From the NCBI GenBank assembly GCA_947652605.1, contig OX393576.1, positions 15,898,575 to 15,962,574 of the forward strand: DNA of 64,000 bases, read 5' to 3'. Both the position numbers and the translations under genes were made by a program. Shown here piece after piece: positions 1 through 10,912 of this stretch. The first letter of the stretch is position 1, and every line of letters begins with the position of its first letter. The notes beneath the pieces were generated by a model. That model saw nothing but the letters and a program-made list of their open reading frames with translations. It was not told the DNA's origin and did not search any database. This DNA is from Elmis aenea (taxonomy: Eukaryota > Arthropoda > Insecta > Coleoptera > Elmidae).

Positions 1-230
1 CTTACAACTTTGTTATTTTAAGAGGAAACCTCCATAAACCTTATATTTTTGTAAATCGTGGAAAATTTTCTATTGAATGACGTTCAAATGTTTTTTCTAC
101 GATGCAATATGTCAGACTGGCGATAGTCAACTTTTCTTTTTTTGAAATTATACGGTTTACTTTTTTTATTGGTTGTGATAAAGAATTAAATTAAAAATCC
201 GATAATCCATTAAAAACAAATTATTGTTTT
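1..230. repeat. Diverged arm of the 12.2-13.1 kb foldback family
   Basis: This stretch aligns by eye with the left arm of the foldback element at 12198-13079. Shared blocks come in the same order: AACCTTATATTTTTG, a TTTTTTCTACGATG-type block, TATGTCA, and GCGATAG followed by a T-rich run. Substitutions and small indels are frequent, so it is an old copy. The element continues beyond the left edge, and I find no matching right arm within the next 1.5 kb. Confidence 0.6.
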
Positions 231-239
231 AGATTGGTA

Positions 240-472
240 TTCTGTAGGTAAAAATTTAAAAAAATCTTAAAGTATGTTTTATGGTTTTCATGATTAGGTA
301 CTAAAATAATTTGTAATAAATAATTTAACAAAAACACAAACGTTTGGGCTCAGTAAGGCACGATTTTAAAGTTATGCTATTATTTTTGTTGTCAATATTT
401 AAACAAACTGAAATTTATACTTATTTCATAATACATTATTATTTATTATAATGCTTATAATATTATCTATAC
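240..472. other. AT-rich spacer, nothing recognised
   Basis: Plain AT-rich DNA with short poly-A and poly-T runs. No ORF, inverted repeat or terminal motif stands out. Confidence 0.5.
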
Positions 473-474
473 TA

Positions 475-1008
475 CAGGGTGTCTACTTACAAACTTGAAC
501 GTAGGAATTTAATATGGTTTTGAACGTGTCGTGGATTCTTGTTAGCCAATTAATCTTATATTAATATGGTAATGGTACTTACAAATAGAAAGGCAAAATT
601 ATTGCACATCTTATGGTAGCTATTATTTAGTAGTAAGACTAATTTAAGATAGTAATCTAAAATTTGACGATTTTTAAAAAAGGCCATGATTATCAATTAA
701 GTTTCATTTTGGCAGTACTTGTTTATCAATTTAATTATATCATTGTCACCTTAAGTTATTTTTTTAAAAAATAATTAAAATGAAGAATTACATTAATGAA
801 AAAGGGTTTAGATGGTAGAATTTTTTTTTACAGTAGCCATAGTTTGCTGAGAGTGAGAGATTTGTTTGCTGCTGAATTTAATAACATGCCTATACCTTCT
901 GCTGGTACAATTCAAAAATATGTCCAGAAATTTGAAAAAACTGCCGATATTTGTTGTTTTATATACATGTTTTGTGGTATCTATAAAAATAATGACACTA
1001 TACTTTAA
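475..1008 (+). pseudogene. Mariner-type (DUF4817) transposase N-terminal relic
   Basis: A TA followed by CAGGGTGTCTAC at 475 looks like the terminal repeat of a mariner-type element. About 300 bases later an ATG at 780 opens MKNYINEK, and after a one-base shift the frame starting at 796 reads SLLRVRDLFAAEFNN, then PIPSAGTIQKYVQKFEKT. This is the helix-turn-helix arrangement at the start of DUF4817-type transposases, which bind their own terminal repeats. A stop lies just after the ATG segment, and homology fades near 950, so the gene is dead. No catalytic domain follows. The family call rests on the motif order and the TA-CAGGGTG terminus; no 3' terminus was found for this copy. Confidence 0.55.
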
Positions 1009-1484
1009 AATTTAATACACAATGATAATGCCTATGTTCGAGTTTGTATATCGTATTAAAATTAAAATTTTGCAAAATTGCTTTACAATGATAGCGAGTT
1101 TCCTTACTTAAATATACACAGTTGATGTTAACACCCCACATTTTTTAACAAAGAAAATACAACTGCTTGCTAAATATACAAAATTTAAATTAATTTTAAA
1201 AACACTCTTATTTAAAAATCCGATAGTCTGTGTTATAAAACATTTTATGTTTAGTCGTTAGCGTAACTTAATTTAGTTACGAAGTGCAAAACATTCTAGA
1301 AAGAAAAACTACGCAACGTTAATTTTTCGTACGCTGAAAAAACGTAAATTTTCATACGCATTAGTATATTTTTAGAACTTTTATAATGGTTTTTTAGGTG
1401 CCATTATATATCTAAGAATATTCAAGCGGTTTAATTTATTCATATGAATATTATTAAGATATAACAGGAATAAAATATATATAC
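1009..1484. other. AT-rich spacer, nothing recognised
   Basis: AT-rich DNA without a recognisable gene or repeat boundary. Confidence 0.5.
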
Positions 1485-1601
1485 CTGGCCCTGAACATTT
1501 TCTGAAACTTGCCGCAGCAGCATGGAATTCAAGGCAAGCTGTGCCCGGGCCATGGCGGTCAATACTGGGAACTTGAGCTCATTGGTCCGTCGCAAGCAAA
1601 C
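1485..1601 (-). other. Candidate host coding exon (117 nt), unidentified
   Basis: On the minus strand this GC-rich island in very AT-rich DNA reads 39 codons without a stop, beginning VCLRRTNELKFPVLTAMA and ending RQVSENVQGQ. It ends at a good splice donor (CAG before GTATAT, donor at 1483-1484). An AG acceptor precedes position 1601, though its pyrimidine tract is weak. The length is a multiple of three, so it would be a phase 0-0 internal exon. Alternatively it is a first coding exon starting at an ATG in a strong context (GACCGCCATGG, near 1553) and giving MARAQLALNSMLLRQ. I do not recognise the protein. It could also be a chance frame in a fragment of an unknown element. Confidence 0.35.
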
Positions 1602-2316
1602 CTGTCACGGGTGATGAAGTATCTAAAACCTAAAAGCTAGGGGCACCTGTAACAAACGAACGACTGAATTTTAAGCCTTAAAAGAAAAAGCAACGTTTCC
1701 TCTTTTAACGACAAAAGCCGATATTCGATTTCACATTAATTTTTAATTTTTGAAATTTATTGTGTTGTGAGGTTTTTTAAATTCTGCTTTAATTTAAAAA
1801 AATAAAATAAAATTAAGGTTGTTTGATAGAGGCAGAATGTTCTCATGTATAAACAAAAAACAACAATTTCTTGCATCCGTTTGATCCGTAAGTGTGCATA
1901 TGATTACATTCTCTATACCTAGTTATAAAACCTGAATATTTCTGTTGTCTCCAAAATTAATTGCCAAGTGTATTTTATCAGGGAATTCTAAAAGAACAAG
2001 ATTTATGCTTTTTAAAACTACATAAAAAGAAACAAGAAGGTGCTAATATAACTACATTTAATGAATGTTAGAATGTATATAAAATAACCTTTTTTGTTTG
2101 TTTAATTTATATTGGTAAAAGATAAACAGGTTTCTCCGCCATATTTCCTTACTACATAGTTTGAAATAGACCGGTGTTTAACAGCTTGGTGTACTAACAC
2201 AACATTTTCGCGGTAGCAGATTAACTAAATTGGGGGCCCTACGTGCAATCTGATTTCGGGGCCCCTATCTCCAACCAAGTTCTCGGAAACAAAAATTACA
2301 CCACGATCCCTAAAAA
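1602..2316. other. AT-rich spacer, nothing recognised
   Basis: Mostly AT-rich. A short GC-rich patch with GGGGCCC-type blocks near 2230-2270 resembles the ends of hAT-type elements, but no pairing terminus or target duplication was found. Confidence 0.4.
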
Positions 2317-2601
2317 TACAGGGTGTTTCAAAAAAATAGTAAATAATTATGAAGCTGGTAGTATGGACCATTTTGAGTTAAAAAGTTCATATAAACATGT
2401 GTCTAATTCTCAATGGTTAGGAAGATATAGCTGGATGAATGAAAACCTTAAAAAGTCTCACAAAATGTTGATTATTGCATTTATTGATTATTTAAATTAT
2501 AAAACACACGAATAATAAGCAATGGTTTAAAGTTGATGTTCAAAAGTCCCACCACCAACTGCAATGCACTCTCGAACTTACTTACTTGGCAATACTACGT
2601 G

Positions 2602-3122
2602 TATAGTATATCCCATATAAGACTTCTCATATCGGCTTAAGCAGTTGGAACAACCCACGTACATACACAATCTTGGATTATAAACCTTAAATGATTTGTA
2701 TGGCACAACACCTAAAATCATAATCGCATACCACATCTTCCTAATTGCTTTTCTTTGAGCATAATGACCATAATGCTGCAGTTCTAAACAAGTTCTCGCT
2801 AAAAGCTTATTACCTTATCTACGCTATAATAGATTTTAAATTATAATTGTTTTCAAGCAAAAACTTTTGGGAAACACTGATACAGATATTAATTTTCTTT
2901 TACCTAAGAACCCAAATTAAACCTTATTGAACCTATAATTAGGGATTAAATTTCGACTGCTTGCGATAATATTCATTCAATTAGATTAGAACTTTCATTG
3001 GCGTGGACTGAATTGTAAACACAAATAATATTTAAAGAAAGAGACGGAGATTGTGCATTTGTTTCCTTTAGTTCTGCCTCTTCTTAATCCGCTGTGAGCA
3101 ATTTTAAATGGAATATACTATA
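2602..3122. mobile_element. 521-bp MITE, copy 1
   Basis: Ends are TATAGTATATCCCAT and its inverse ATGGAATATACTATA, consistent with a TA target duplication. A second copy at 43338-43859 is collinear and nearly identical apart from small indels around 2910-2990. The interior codes for nothing recognisable. The high identity of the two copies points to recent activity. It interrupts the mariner-type element 2319-3686. Superfamily is probably Tc1/mariner from the TA target, but this is inference. Confidence 0.8.
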
Positions 3123-3166
3123 GCTGCAGATTCTAGCCACTTTATCTAATTCTAACATTATCAGAA

Positions 3167-3298
3167 AGATGGATCGGTCGATATGATCACGTTAATTGGC
3201 CACCAAGGTCCCCAGACCTTACCCCATTAGATTTGAGTCTGTGGAGATGGATGAAAAGCGACTTTTTCCAAGAAAAATTAAAGAGTTTTTTCTTCTAA
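3167..3298 (+). pseudogene. Mariner-type transposase C-terminal fragment
   Basis: The frame reads RWIGRYDHVNWPPRSPDLTP followed by LDLSLWRWMKSDFF and then TAA. WPPRSPDLTPLD is the hallmark motif around the last catalytic aspartate of mariner/DUF4817-type transposases; the D of SPDLTP is conserved and the downstream LW motif is present. In family members this block is followed by roughly 70 further residues, replaced here by the inverted arm of the host element. Upstream coding sequence was lost or displaced by the MITE ending at 3122. Confidence 0.75.
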
Positions 3299-3688
3299 AC
3301 TATTGAGAATTGGACACATGTTCATATAAACTTTTTAACTCAAAACTACCAGCAAAAAAAAGTTGTTTTGTCAAATATTTCGCAGGGTAATTATAAATAA
3401 AAACCTGACTATTGCGATCTTATAGCAAACAAAATCTACAAAACATTTTTCCTTTGGCGTTTTTGGGTATTCGCAACACAACAATAGCCGAGATGTTTAA
3501 GTTTAAAAATGTTGATCGATTTCAGTTTTTTCGTTACATCACGCAAGCCATGGAATTGTTAAACAAAACAAGATCTTGTTTAAATTACACTTCTAAATAG
3601 CTAACTTTTGTCCCATTTAACCAACCTTGTATTTTCATTCTTTACGGAGATAGCAAAAGTGTCCCATGGAAAAGTGAAACACTCTGTA

Positions 3689-4489
3689 TATAAAAGTGTT
3701 TTGCAGTTGTGATATAAAATTAAAAAATTGCGTTAATTGAAAGAGTTAAAAGAAAAACAAATGTATCTGTTGTACAATTGAATTTAGTTAACCTTAAAAA
3801 TGTTGATCAGGAAACTCATCCGCTCTTCACGAAATAAACTAATGTAAATTTAAAATTGGTTATGTAAATGACGACCGTGGCAGAGAGACTGCAGAAAGCT
3901 ACACAATAATTAACTGTTTACCGTTGTATTTAGTAATTTGGTAAAAAAATAATAACGGTATTATATTACCTTGTAGTATCGAGATGATGTGCGCATCTCA
4001 GGTTTTGCGTCTTGAAGGCAACTGAACGCTTGTTTTAAATGTTCATAAATTGAGCTATTGCTAACTAATATTGCGTGTTAACGAGAAACTGTCACAAATA
4101 AAAGTATAATAACACCTTTATAGCGATAGAACTAACGAGCCGTTGAGAGCAATCCATTATACTTAACTAGTATTTTTTGATGTATTTATATTTAATACAT
4201 GTTATATGTACCGTATATGTCAATTAGAAACCGCCAGTTTTAATATATTATGTAATATAATTAAAGTATTTTCTTGTATAAGCTAACTGGGGTTTAATTG
4301 GATCAATAAATTATTACACTGGGACCTAGAGAAAAAAGTTTAAAGATATTAAAATATAATTCTTTTCATTTCCATATTTTGAGCCATTTTATCAATTATA
4401 GTTAGTAACATTTTACCAAGATGTGACTCGGAATTTTTTTAATTTGTGAAGATGTGAAAATTATTAAAAAACCTGCTAAAACGGGTTTT
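3689..4489. other. AT-rich spacer, nothing recognised
   Basis: No gene-like frame and no paired termini seen. Confidence 0.5.
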
Positions 4490-5036
4490 CCTTAGGCAGG
4501 CGCAATGTATCTGTGAGATACGTTGTACTGAATATTTTAAGTATCTCATCAAATAATTTTTGTTAAAACTTGAACGTCTAGCTAATCCCTTTCTGTACCT
4601 CAACTGACTTGTAGGAATTGTTTCCACTGTTATTTATAGCTTGCGCATCTCTAGCTGTATGAATTAAAATATTGAATAAAAAAAAATTCTTGCCGACTTT
4701 GTAATGAATATTTTTGCCTGGAACATGCATTTATGGTCTACAAAACCTGCTTAGATTGTACAGTGGATGGTTATGAAGCTGATTATTAATAAAGGTGAAT
4801 AACTAGCAATTTTTAAATAATTTTGGACTAATTGTTGTTGTTCTTATAAAATGATTCTTATTTGACTGATTTTGTTTGTTTGATGATTTGTTTTTAAAAG
4901 ATGGCTAAAATACATCTTCTTTAAAACATTTAAAAACTGTTTTATTTATATTGTTAAGTAGCTACTTTTTTTTGTAAATATATAAATCATGATTATAATA
5001 CGATATGATATAATACCTACCAGATAGATTGCACCA
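4490..5036 (+). mobile_element. piggyBac-type derivative, degraded copy
   Basis: Aligns along its length with the better preserved copy at 36010-36584. Shared marks are GCGCAATGTATCTGTGAGAT at the left, the TTCTTGCCGACTTTG block in the middle and ATAAATCATGATTATAATAC near the right end. The terminal TTAA and CCCT bases are eroded. It keeps the end of a transposase frame at 4691-4789. Confidence 0.7.
4691..4789 (+). pseudogene. piggyBac transposase C-terminal Cys-rich fragment
   Basis: Reads CRLCNEYFCLEHAFMVYKTC followed by LDC and a short acidic tail before TAA. The spacing of Cys and His pairs resembles the zinc-binding C-terminal domain of piggyBac transposases, which recognises the terminal repeats. 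One expected Cys of the second copy is Tyr here (MVYK against VVCK). No catalytic domain is present. Confidence 0.5.
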
Positions 5037-5336
5037 GGATTCAGTCATTTTACTATTGGGTCTGATGAAGGTTTAAGAACTGGGACAGTTAAGAGAATTA
5101 GTGCTGAGAAAAATTATACCTACTCGTGTGGGTAACTTATACGTATTCATGTTTTTTATTTCACGAACAGAAATTTAAAAAAAATGAAGCAAGATTAAAA
5201 AATTAAACTTGAATAGCAAAAAATAACGGGTTAGTTTTAAGTTCTTGCTTCAAAGTTTTTAATTTTCTAACGTTAGGTAACCGTTTTAACGAAAATGGTT
5301 AGGTTTGGTTTTGGGGGAATTTAATTTTTTTTTAAA
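5037..5336. other. AT-rich spacer before the PHD fragment
   Basis: No transposase sequence is recognisable upstream of the zinc finger; an in-frame stop lies at 5322. Confidence 0.45.
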
Positions 5337-5534
5337 TTGAAAACGAAAGATTCTTCAAGTGAATCTGGAGATGAAGATTGTTGTTGCATTGTATGTTTAT
5401 CACCATTTTCACAATCACTTTCAGGAGAAGAGTGGATTCAATGCGTTTCTTGCAAAACCTGGGCCCATTTAAAGTGTGCTAATGTGCGTCACAACAACTA
5501 TGAATGTGTAAATTGCCAATCTGACAATGATTGA
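5337..5534 (+). pseudogene. PHD-type zinc finger, tail of a pogo-like transposase
   Basis: This 65-residue frame has a complete C4HC3 PHD-type pattern: Cys 17, 20, 36 and 39, His 44, Cys 47, 57 and 60, with the WIQC and WAH signatures and a final NCQSDND. Such fingers commonly end pogo/Tigger-type transposases in insects, after the DDE domain. The frame opens at a TTG with a stop just upstream, and no catalytic core is seen, so I read this as the 3' scrap of an element. A small independent PHD gene is possible but lacks a good start codon. The ligands are intact although the rest of the gene is gone. Confidence 0.55.
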
Positions 5535-5649
5535 TCGTTTTTGGTTATTTCAATATTTTTGTGTTGTAATAATAGTGAATATTTTTTGGAGTAGTACAGT
5601 TCATTCTTTCTTTTTTAGTAAATAGTTTTTTTTTTCATTAAAAATAATG

Positions 5650-5912
5650 AAAAACAGACCTGGTCCAATTTAGGAGATGGATGGTCCAAATTAAGATACC
5701 TGTTTCCTAAAGTGGACCAATAAGGTTATTTTTATAACATTTTTTTGCAACTATTTGGAAAAGATTCTAGTCTATTTGATAAGCTTAACTGCTTATTAAC
5801 AACTTAAATATGTTTATTAAGATTTTTTCTGATTTTATTTTGACCAGATTATTACTTTGCAGCTATTTTTTCTTACGTGGTCCAATATAGGGGCCTTTCC
5901 CCTAATATATAT
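5650..5912. repeat. Subterminal TGGTCCAA repeats
   Basis: Four copies of a TGGTCCAAT-like word lie at about 5659, 5682, 5712 (inverted) and 5878, ending in the short palindrome AGGGGCCTTTCCCCT. Their position just 3' of the zinc-finger frame suggests the untranslated end of the same element. A left terminal partner was not found. Confidence 0.4.
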
Positions 5913-7319
5913 TGTTTATTTCATAACAAAGAAAAATAAAACATTAAGTCAATTAAATTATATAATCCCAGATTGCTACTCAAAAAAGAGTTCTGTATAG
6001 GCCTACTTCTACATTATTACTAAGATCATTATTACCTATTTGGGATTACGTTAACTTTTTTATGATAAAATATGTATTATTGCAAATTGAACTTTTCAAT
6101 TATTGTATTAATGTTTAAATGTAGTTAACAGTTATATAAGTTTAAAATATGCTATGGTATTAAAAATATCATCTTCAAACCTTAGTATGGACCAGTTGAA
6201 CTGGTTCATATAAGTCGGTTCGATTCTATTTACGGTTCGATGGTTTTTTACATTAAATTAAAGGTTAGTTTCGGCTTACGGTTCATGAAAAATGCCACTT
6301 CAAATGTTGTTAAAAATCTTTCAATTTGATTTATTTAAAAAAATGACAAGGCAGACTCATAGCACTGCGTATATTTTGCCAGCAGTAGTTCCCTATAATA
6401 TTGTTAGATTTATTTAGTGTCTGCTCCTCGAAACAATTTCATATTAGCGTTCCTCAAATTTTTTACTCATTTTTAGTTCATCGTTTTGGATTATGTCCCA
6501 CGCTCCAAACACTGCGATTCAGTTCATTTAATTTAAAATCATTATCTCATAATAATTGCACTTATTTCAAAAGGAATTAATAAAAATAACTATTTATTTG
6601 TTGCACATTTACCGTTACTAACTCAAGTTTCTCAAGCGTACTAACGTACGTGAATCGAATTAAAAAAGCCATTAAAATTGGTCATTATCATAGACCGTTT
6701 TTTATTATTTGTGGATAAGGCGAACGCAATATATTTTGTAATCTCACTATGATTTTAACTGCGTGGACATTAAAAACCCTAAAAGTTTATCAACGACGGA
6801 AAGTGCATGTGTTTTCAATTTCTTGCCCAGGTGAATATTACTTTAACAAAATAATTATTATTCGTCGACGTGTGATAACGTACACAAACCATAATCACGC
6901 TACCTATGTGATAGTTAGATAATAAAACGTGTGTGCACGATTTAATTCTTTGTTTGATAATGTTTATTACATAAATATTTTGAGCTTAATGTTTATGATA
7001 ACGTGGTTACTAAAAATAATATATGAACACGTCAAAAGCTTGAAAATGTGTTGCTTTTAATCCTGTACTTTTTAAATTAATAACTTTCACAGATTTGTAT
7101 CTTTATTTTATAACTTTATTTAAAAAAATGATGTCTTTGTGATAAAAATAATTAGCAGACTTTTAAAATAAACAAAATTTATATTTTACTTCTTAAAAAG
7201 TTTCTAAAATAATGAAGTTGTAATAAAAATTGTAAAAATATACAGAGGTTTCCATTTGAAATAACAAAGTGACAACTATTTCCTCCGAAATCGAAACTGA
7301 TGTTAATAAGTGTGCAAAT
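5913..7319. other. AT-rich spacer, nothing recognised
   Basis: About 1.4 kb of AT-rich DNA with no supported gene or element boundary. Confidence 0.5.
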
Positions 7320-7655
7320 GTTCAAATCAGGGATGGAAAACGTAACGTAACGATACCCGATAACGTTATAATAACGATTCAACTATAATTTTTTATGCAA
7401 TAACGTAACGATATTTTTATAACGTTATATAACGTTATAATAACCAATAACGTTTCATTAAAAGTTATTTTGTATCGTTATTCTCTATAAATTAATTTTT
7501 TTTTTTTTTAAATTTTCAGATGATATAATATTTTGTTTAGAAATAAAAATGAAAATAAAATATCTCAACGTAATTTTGTACTATTTTTTAAATTTACATT
7601 GACAGATCCCAAAAATAATTTCAGAGTTACAAATAAAAATTATTTTTATGTAACA

Positions 7656-8650
7656 TGTTTCTTTTAAATAATGCGACAGGTGATTCCTTATCGAAAATTA
7701 AGAGGGGTCTTTCATATAATTTTTTTTTCTTTAGGGTCTCCTTTCGGGGCTACACCTCCTAAAGGGGATCGGTAAAATTGGGTTTTTATTTTATTTCTCA
7801 AATTTGGATAAAGGGAGGAGAATGATATTTGGTAGATGTTTTATACTTATTAAAAGGTTTCCCATAGTAATATTTTTAATCATCTCTCACCTTCACAGGG
7901 AGCTGAAAAGTGCGACCCCTGTTGTTTTGTTTTATCAGAACTTCTTGGTGGGTTGAAATCTCGCATTTTTTTTTTTTTTGAAAACTTGATTCATTTAGGT
8001 AGAAGTTTTTTTTACTTTTTAACTTTTCCCGTTAAACCTACAGTTTTTGAGTAAAAAATTATATGACTGAACATGAACCATCAAATATTTTAATATAAAA
8101 CGATTCATTTTGGTGGTTACCATGGTTTGTTTGTGTTCATATTGGGTAGAAGTGACGGGTGTAATTATTCATTTTGACGTTTACACGACGACAACGCTAA
8201 AAAGCCCGTCAATTCTACCCAACATGATCATTCACTCATTTAATTTTTTACTCAAAACTGTAGGATGTACGAGAAAAACTAAAGAATAAAAAAACGTTCT
8301 AAATAAATCAAACTAACAAAAACAAAAAAAAATGCAAAATTTCAACTCACCAAAAAGTTCTGATTAAAAAACCAACAGGGGTCGCACTTTTCAGCTCCCT
8401 GTGAAGGTGGAAGATGAATAAAAATATTACTATGGGAAACCTTTTAATAAGTATAAAACATCTACCAAATATCATTCTCCTCCATTTATCCAAATTTGAG
8501 AAATAAAATAAAAACCTAATTTTACCGATCCCCTTTAGGTGGGTGTAACTCCGAAAGGAGACGTCTAAAAAACCTTTTTTATAAAAAAGACCCCAATTAA
8601 TTTTCGATAAGGAATCGCCTCCCGAATTTTGTCGCATTATTTAAGAAACA
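7656..8650. mobile_element. Foldback element nested in the hAT element
   Basis: Arms of about 330 bp at 7656-7990 and 8330-8650 are inverted copies. Ends read TGTTTCTT and AAGAAACA, with shared internal blocks such as TGATTCCTTATCGA. It is the same family as 30410-32275, which keeps the full CAGGGTGTTTCTT terminus. The outermost bases have been lost here. The central loop contains a further hairpin at 8143-8221 absent from the other copy. Confidence 0.75.
8143..8221. repeat. 79-bp hairpin insertion
   Basis: TGGGTAGAAGTGACGGG and CCCGTCAATTCTACCCA are inverted copies around a 45-bp loop. The related foldback at 30410-32275 lacks this segment at the corresponding position, so it is a later insertion of a very small element. 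Confidence 0.6.
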
Positions 8651-8850
8651 TCATAATTTATAAAAAAAAAAAAAAATTATATCATAATTTATGTAACGTT
8701 ATATAACGTTATATAACATAACAATTCATTTTTTTAATGTTATTTATAACGTTATGTAACGAAAAGAAATGATAAATAACGTTATACAATAACGTAACGA
8801 TTCAAAACGTTATTCCATCCCTGGTTCAAATAATAGATACACATTTAAAA

Positions 8851-9588
8851 GCCGGATCCACATCAATAAAAATGTGCGTTGTGCGTTGTATTTGACACAA
8901 ATTTGCTCGTGTTCGTCGAAATTTTTGTTGGTGTGGACTGTGCGCCGCATAGAAATGCACACAAATAATTTCGTGACGAACAACGCACGCTATTCATCGT
9001 GCTGTCGGTTTTTAGCCAACTTCAAAGAGATTTGCGGCGCACAGTAGTATCAATGTGGACTTGATTCTGAGTGCATCTGTAGTTTGTTTCATTTTACTAC
9101 GTAAACACCTATATTTGGGTGATTGATCATGTCTCATTTTTTAATGTACCTGTTCCTGTTCCGATAGTTTTTTTCCCTTTACCCTTCTCTCTTCTGAAAG
9201 ACCCCAACAAGCTTGACATTTTTTTTTATTTCTTCAACTCCAATACCATCACATGCTTCAGCTATTTTCTGCCACGCATCAGCTTTCTCGATCTTATTAT
9301 AATGCTTACTGTGTTTGGAATTCCATAATAAGTTATGGTCTGCATACTCTTGAATGAGGTGCAACGAATCTTCATTACTCCACTCCATTTTATAACAACA
9401 GGCTCTCTAGCAGCAAACTGTTGCGCTCTGCATAAACAAACCTGCACAAGCGGATTCGGCCGTACAACACACAAGATAACTATTTACGTGGTAAAATACT
9501 TAACCATATTTAAATTTTCGCCGCAAATATTTTTGCTGAATTTCAAAATACAAAATACAACATAAATTTTTATTGATTTGGATCCGGC
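8851..9588 (-). mobile_element. MADF-coding TIR element, PIF/Harbinger-like
   Basis: Inverted termini GCCGGATCCACATCAATA (8851) and its near-inverse (to 9588) differ at one position and extend over 22 bp. The word TCCACAT/ATGTGGA recurs near the left end. The interior carries the start of a MADF-domain frame on the minus strand. PIF/Harbinger elements of insects are known to encode a MADF or Myb-like partner protein. The expected 3-bp target duplication cannot be resolved (left flank TTAAAA, right flank TTACAT), so the superfamily is inferred from the protein only. Confidence 0.6.
9179..9388 (-). pseudogene. MADF-domain protein, N-terminal part
   Basis: A 69-residue frame starts MEWSNEDSLHLIQEYADHN, continues LLWNSKHSKHYNK and then DAWQKIAEACDG with a following VEEIKKNVKLV. 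The spaced aromatic residues and helices match the N-terminal two-thirds of a MADF domain (Adf-1 class), a three-helix DNA-binding fold. It stops where the family would go on into the third helix and linker, so it is a truncated relic. In PIF elements this protein acts alongside the transposase; here no transposase is present. Confidence 0.65.
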
Positions 9589-9664
9589 TTACATGTCTAA
9601 GATTTCGTTCATCTATCTAAAAAAACTCGAGTAGTTGTGTGATTTCTTTTGCACTCGGTATGAT

Positions 9665-9779
9665 AGCCAGGTTGCACAAGGCTTCGTCAAATATTAACGG
9701 CAACTAAGCGACATCATTGTTATTACTATGGATGTTTAACGTTTTCTTAACGTTTAAACAAAGATTGTACAACTGGGCT
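9665..9779. mobile_element. Short MITE of about 115 bp
   Basis: Starts AGCCAGGTTGCACAAGGC and ends in an imperfect inverse, GATTGTACAACTGGGCT. The middle contains AACGTTTAAC-like words. It is flanked by AT-rich DNA. No coding potential; the superfamily cannot be assigned. Confidence 0.5.
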
Positions 9780-10728
9780 TAAATATTCAAAAAAGTATGG
9801 TTCTGCTGTAATAAAAATACTGTTAATGTTATTGCTGACCTCTGGTCTCTACAAACCATTATAAAAAATAGTATCTTTTCAATACGACACTGTTAGTTCT
9901 AATCATTGATCGTTAAGACTGAATACATTAGGTGGTTATAATCAACAGAACAAATTTATACATTTCAATTTAAATTTAAATGTTTTTTTTTGCAAAAAAA
10001 TAATTTAGATTTAAAATAAATAATATACCGACAATTTCTATAGGTTTGCTTTATTTTTCTAATTTTAATCGTTTGAATTATTGTGCAATAAAAGCGATAC
10101 ATTTTTACAGCATTATTTTGTGTGTAAATTGCAATTTTAAATATTATAAATTATTACTTCTATGCTGTTTTTGACTGTAATCTAATTTTTTTTAAATAAA
10201 ATTATTAGGAACAAACTGAAAGTAAACTAAATTTTTCATGAAAATTTATTCCCAAGTTTTCGACTCTACTACACACTACACGTGGTATATTGATTCGATA
10301 TGGTTTGTTTGATGCTTGCCGGCATAGTGGGTGTCTAAATGTTTGCCGACGGATAATGGACGTCGATGTCGTTCTATTAAAAAAAAACTCAGGCTGTCGA
10401 ATAGTAAATAATGATTTTTTTAAGCAATGTTGATCGAGTTCAAATTAATATAATATTATAGGTTAAAAAAAATGGAAGTGTTTTTATAAAGACAAATCAA
10501 AAATTTATAAGCAATTTTGCACCTATAATCTTATTAAAAAATTAATTATGTCTAGACTTTATCGAAGTTGAAGTTTGTTACCTCAATTATATCTTTGTTT
10601 AAAAATTCCAGGGAGAAAAATTTTAAAAGTTAAAAAAATATGCATATGCATTCATTATGGGTGAATGTTGGATTGTTATAATTATTAGATATAGGTAGGT
10701 TTAATATAGAAAAAATTATATAAACAAG
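9780..10728. other. AT-rich spacer, nothing recognised
   Basis: No supported gene or repeat boundary. Confidence 0.5.
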
Positions 10729-10912
10729 TAGGGGAGACCGGGGATAAAAGTAACACGGGTAGGTTGTAACAGTGCCTATAGTTTCTTTAATTTTTGTTTT
10801 ATATCGCCCTAAACGCTTTTGCAATGTTAAGTTACATCCAGCTCCCTACCTACATTGCTAGTTTTCATCTGTCATAGAGGTTAACTTTTTGCCAGCCAGA
10901 GTCACTATTTTC

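Larger units (their letters stand above)
2319..3686 (+). mobile_element. Decayed TA-flanked mariner-type element
   Basis: TA dinucleotides flank termini CAGGGTGTTTCA (2319) and TGAAACACTCTG (ending 3686), an imperfect inverted pair. Inside, arms at about 2352-2420 and 3297-3362 are inverted copies of each other, sharing for instance TTTTGAGTTAAAAAGTT. A transposase piece lies at 3167-3298. A 521-bp MITE is nested at 2602-3122; without it the element is about 0.85 kb. TA target and CAGGGTG ends fit the IS630/Tc1/mariner superfamily. Confidence 0.6.
7328..8823. mobile_element. Non-autonomous hAT element with 8-bp target duplication
   Basis: Termini CAGGGATGGAA (7328) and TTCCATCCCTG (to 8823) form an inverted pair. 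They are flanked by perfect 8-bp duplications GTTCAAAT at 7320-7327 and 8824-8831, the hAT signature. Just inside both ends are clusters of the word ATAACGTTAT, typical of hAT subterminal transposase-binding repeats. The centre is filled by a separate foldback element (7656-8650). No transposase coding is present, so it depended on an enzyme supplied in trans. Confidence 0.85.
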
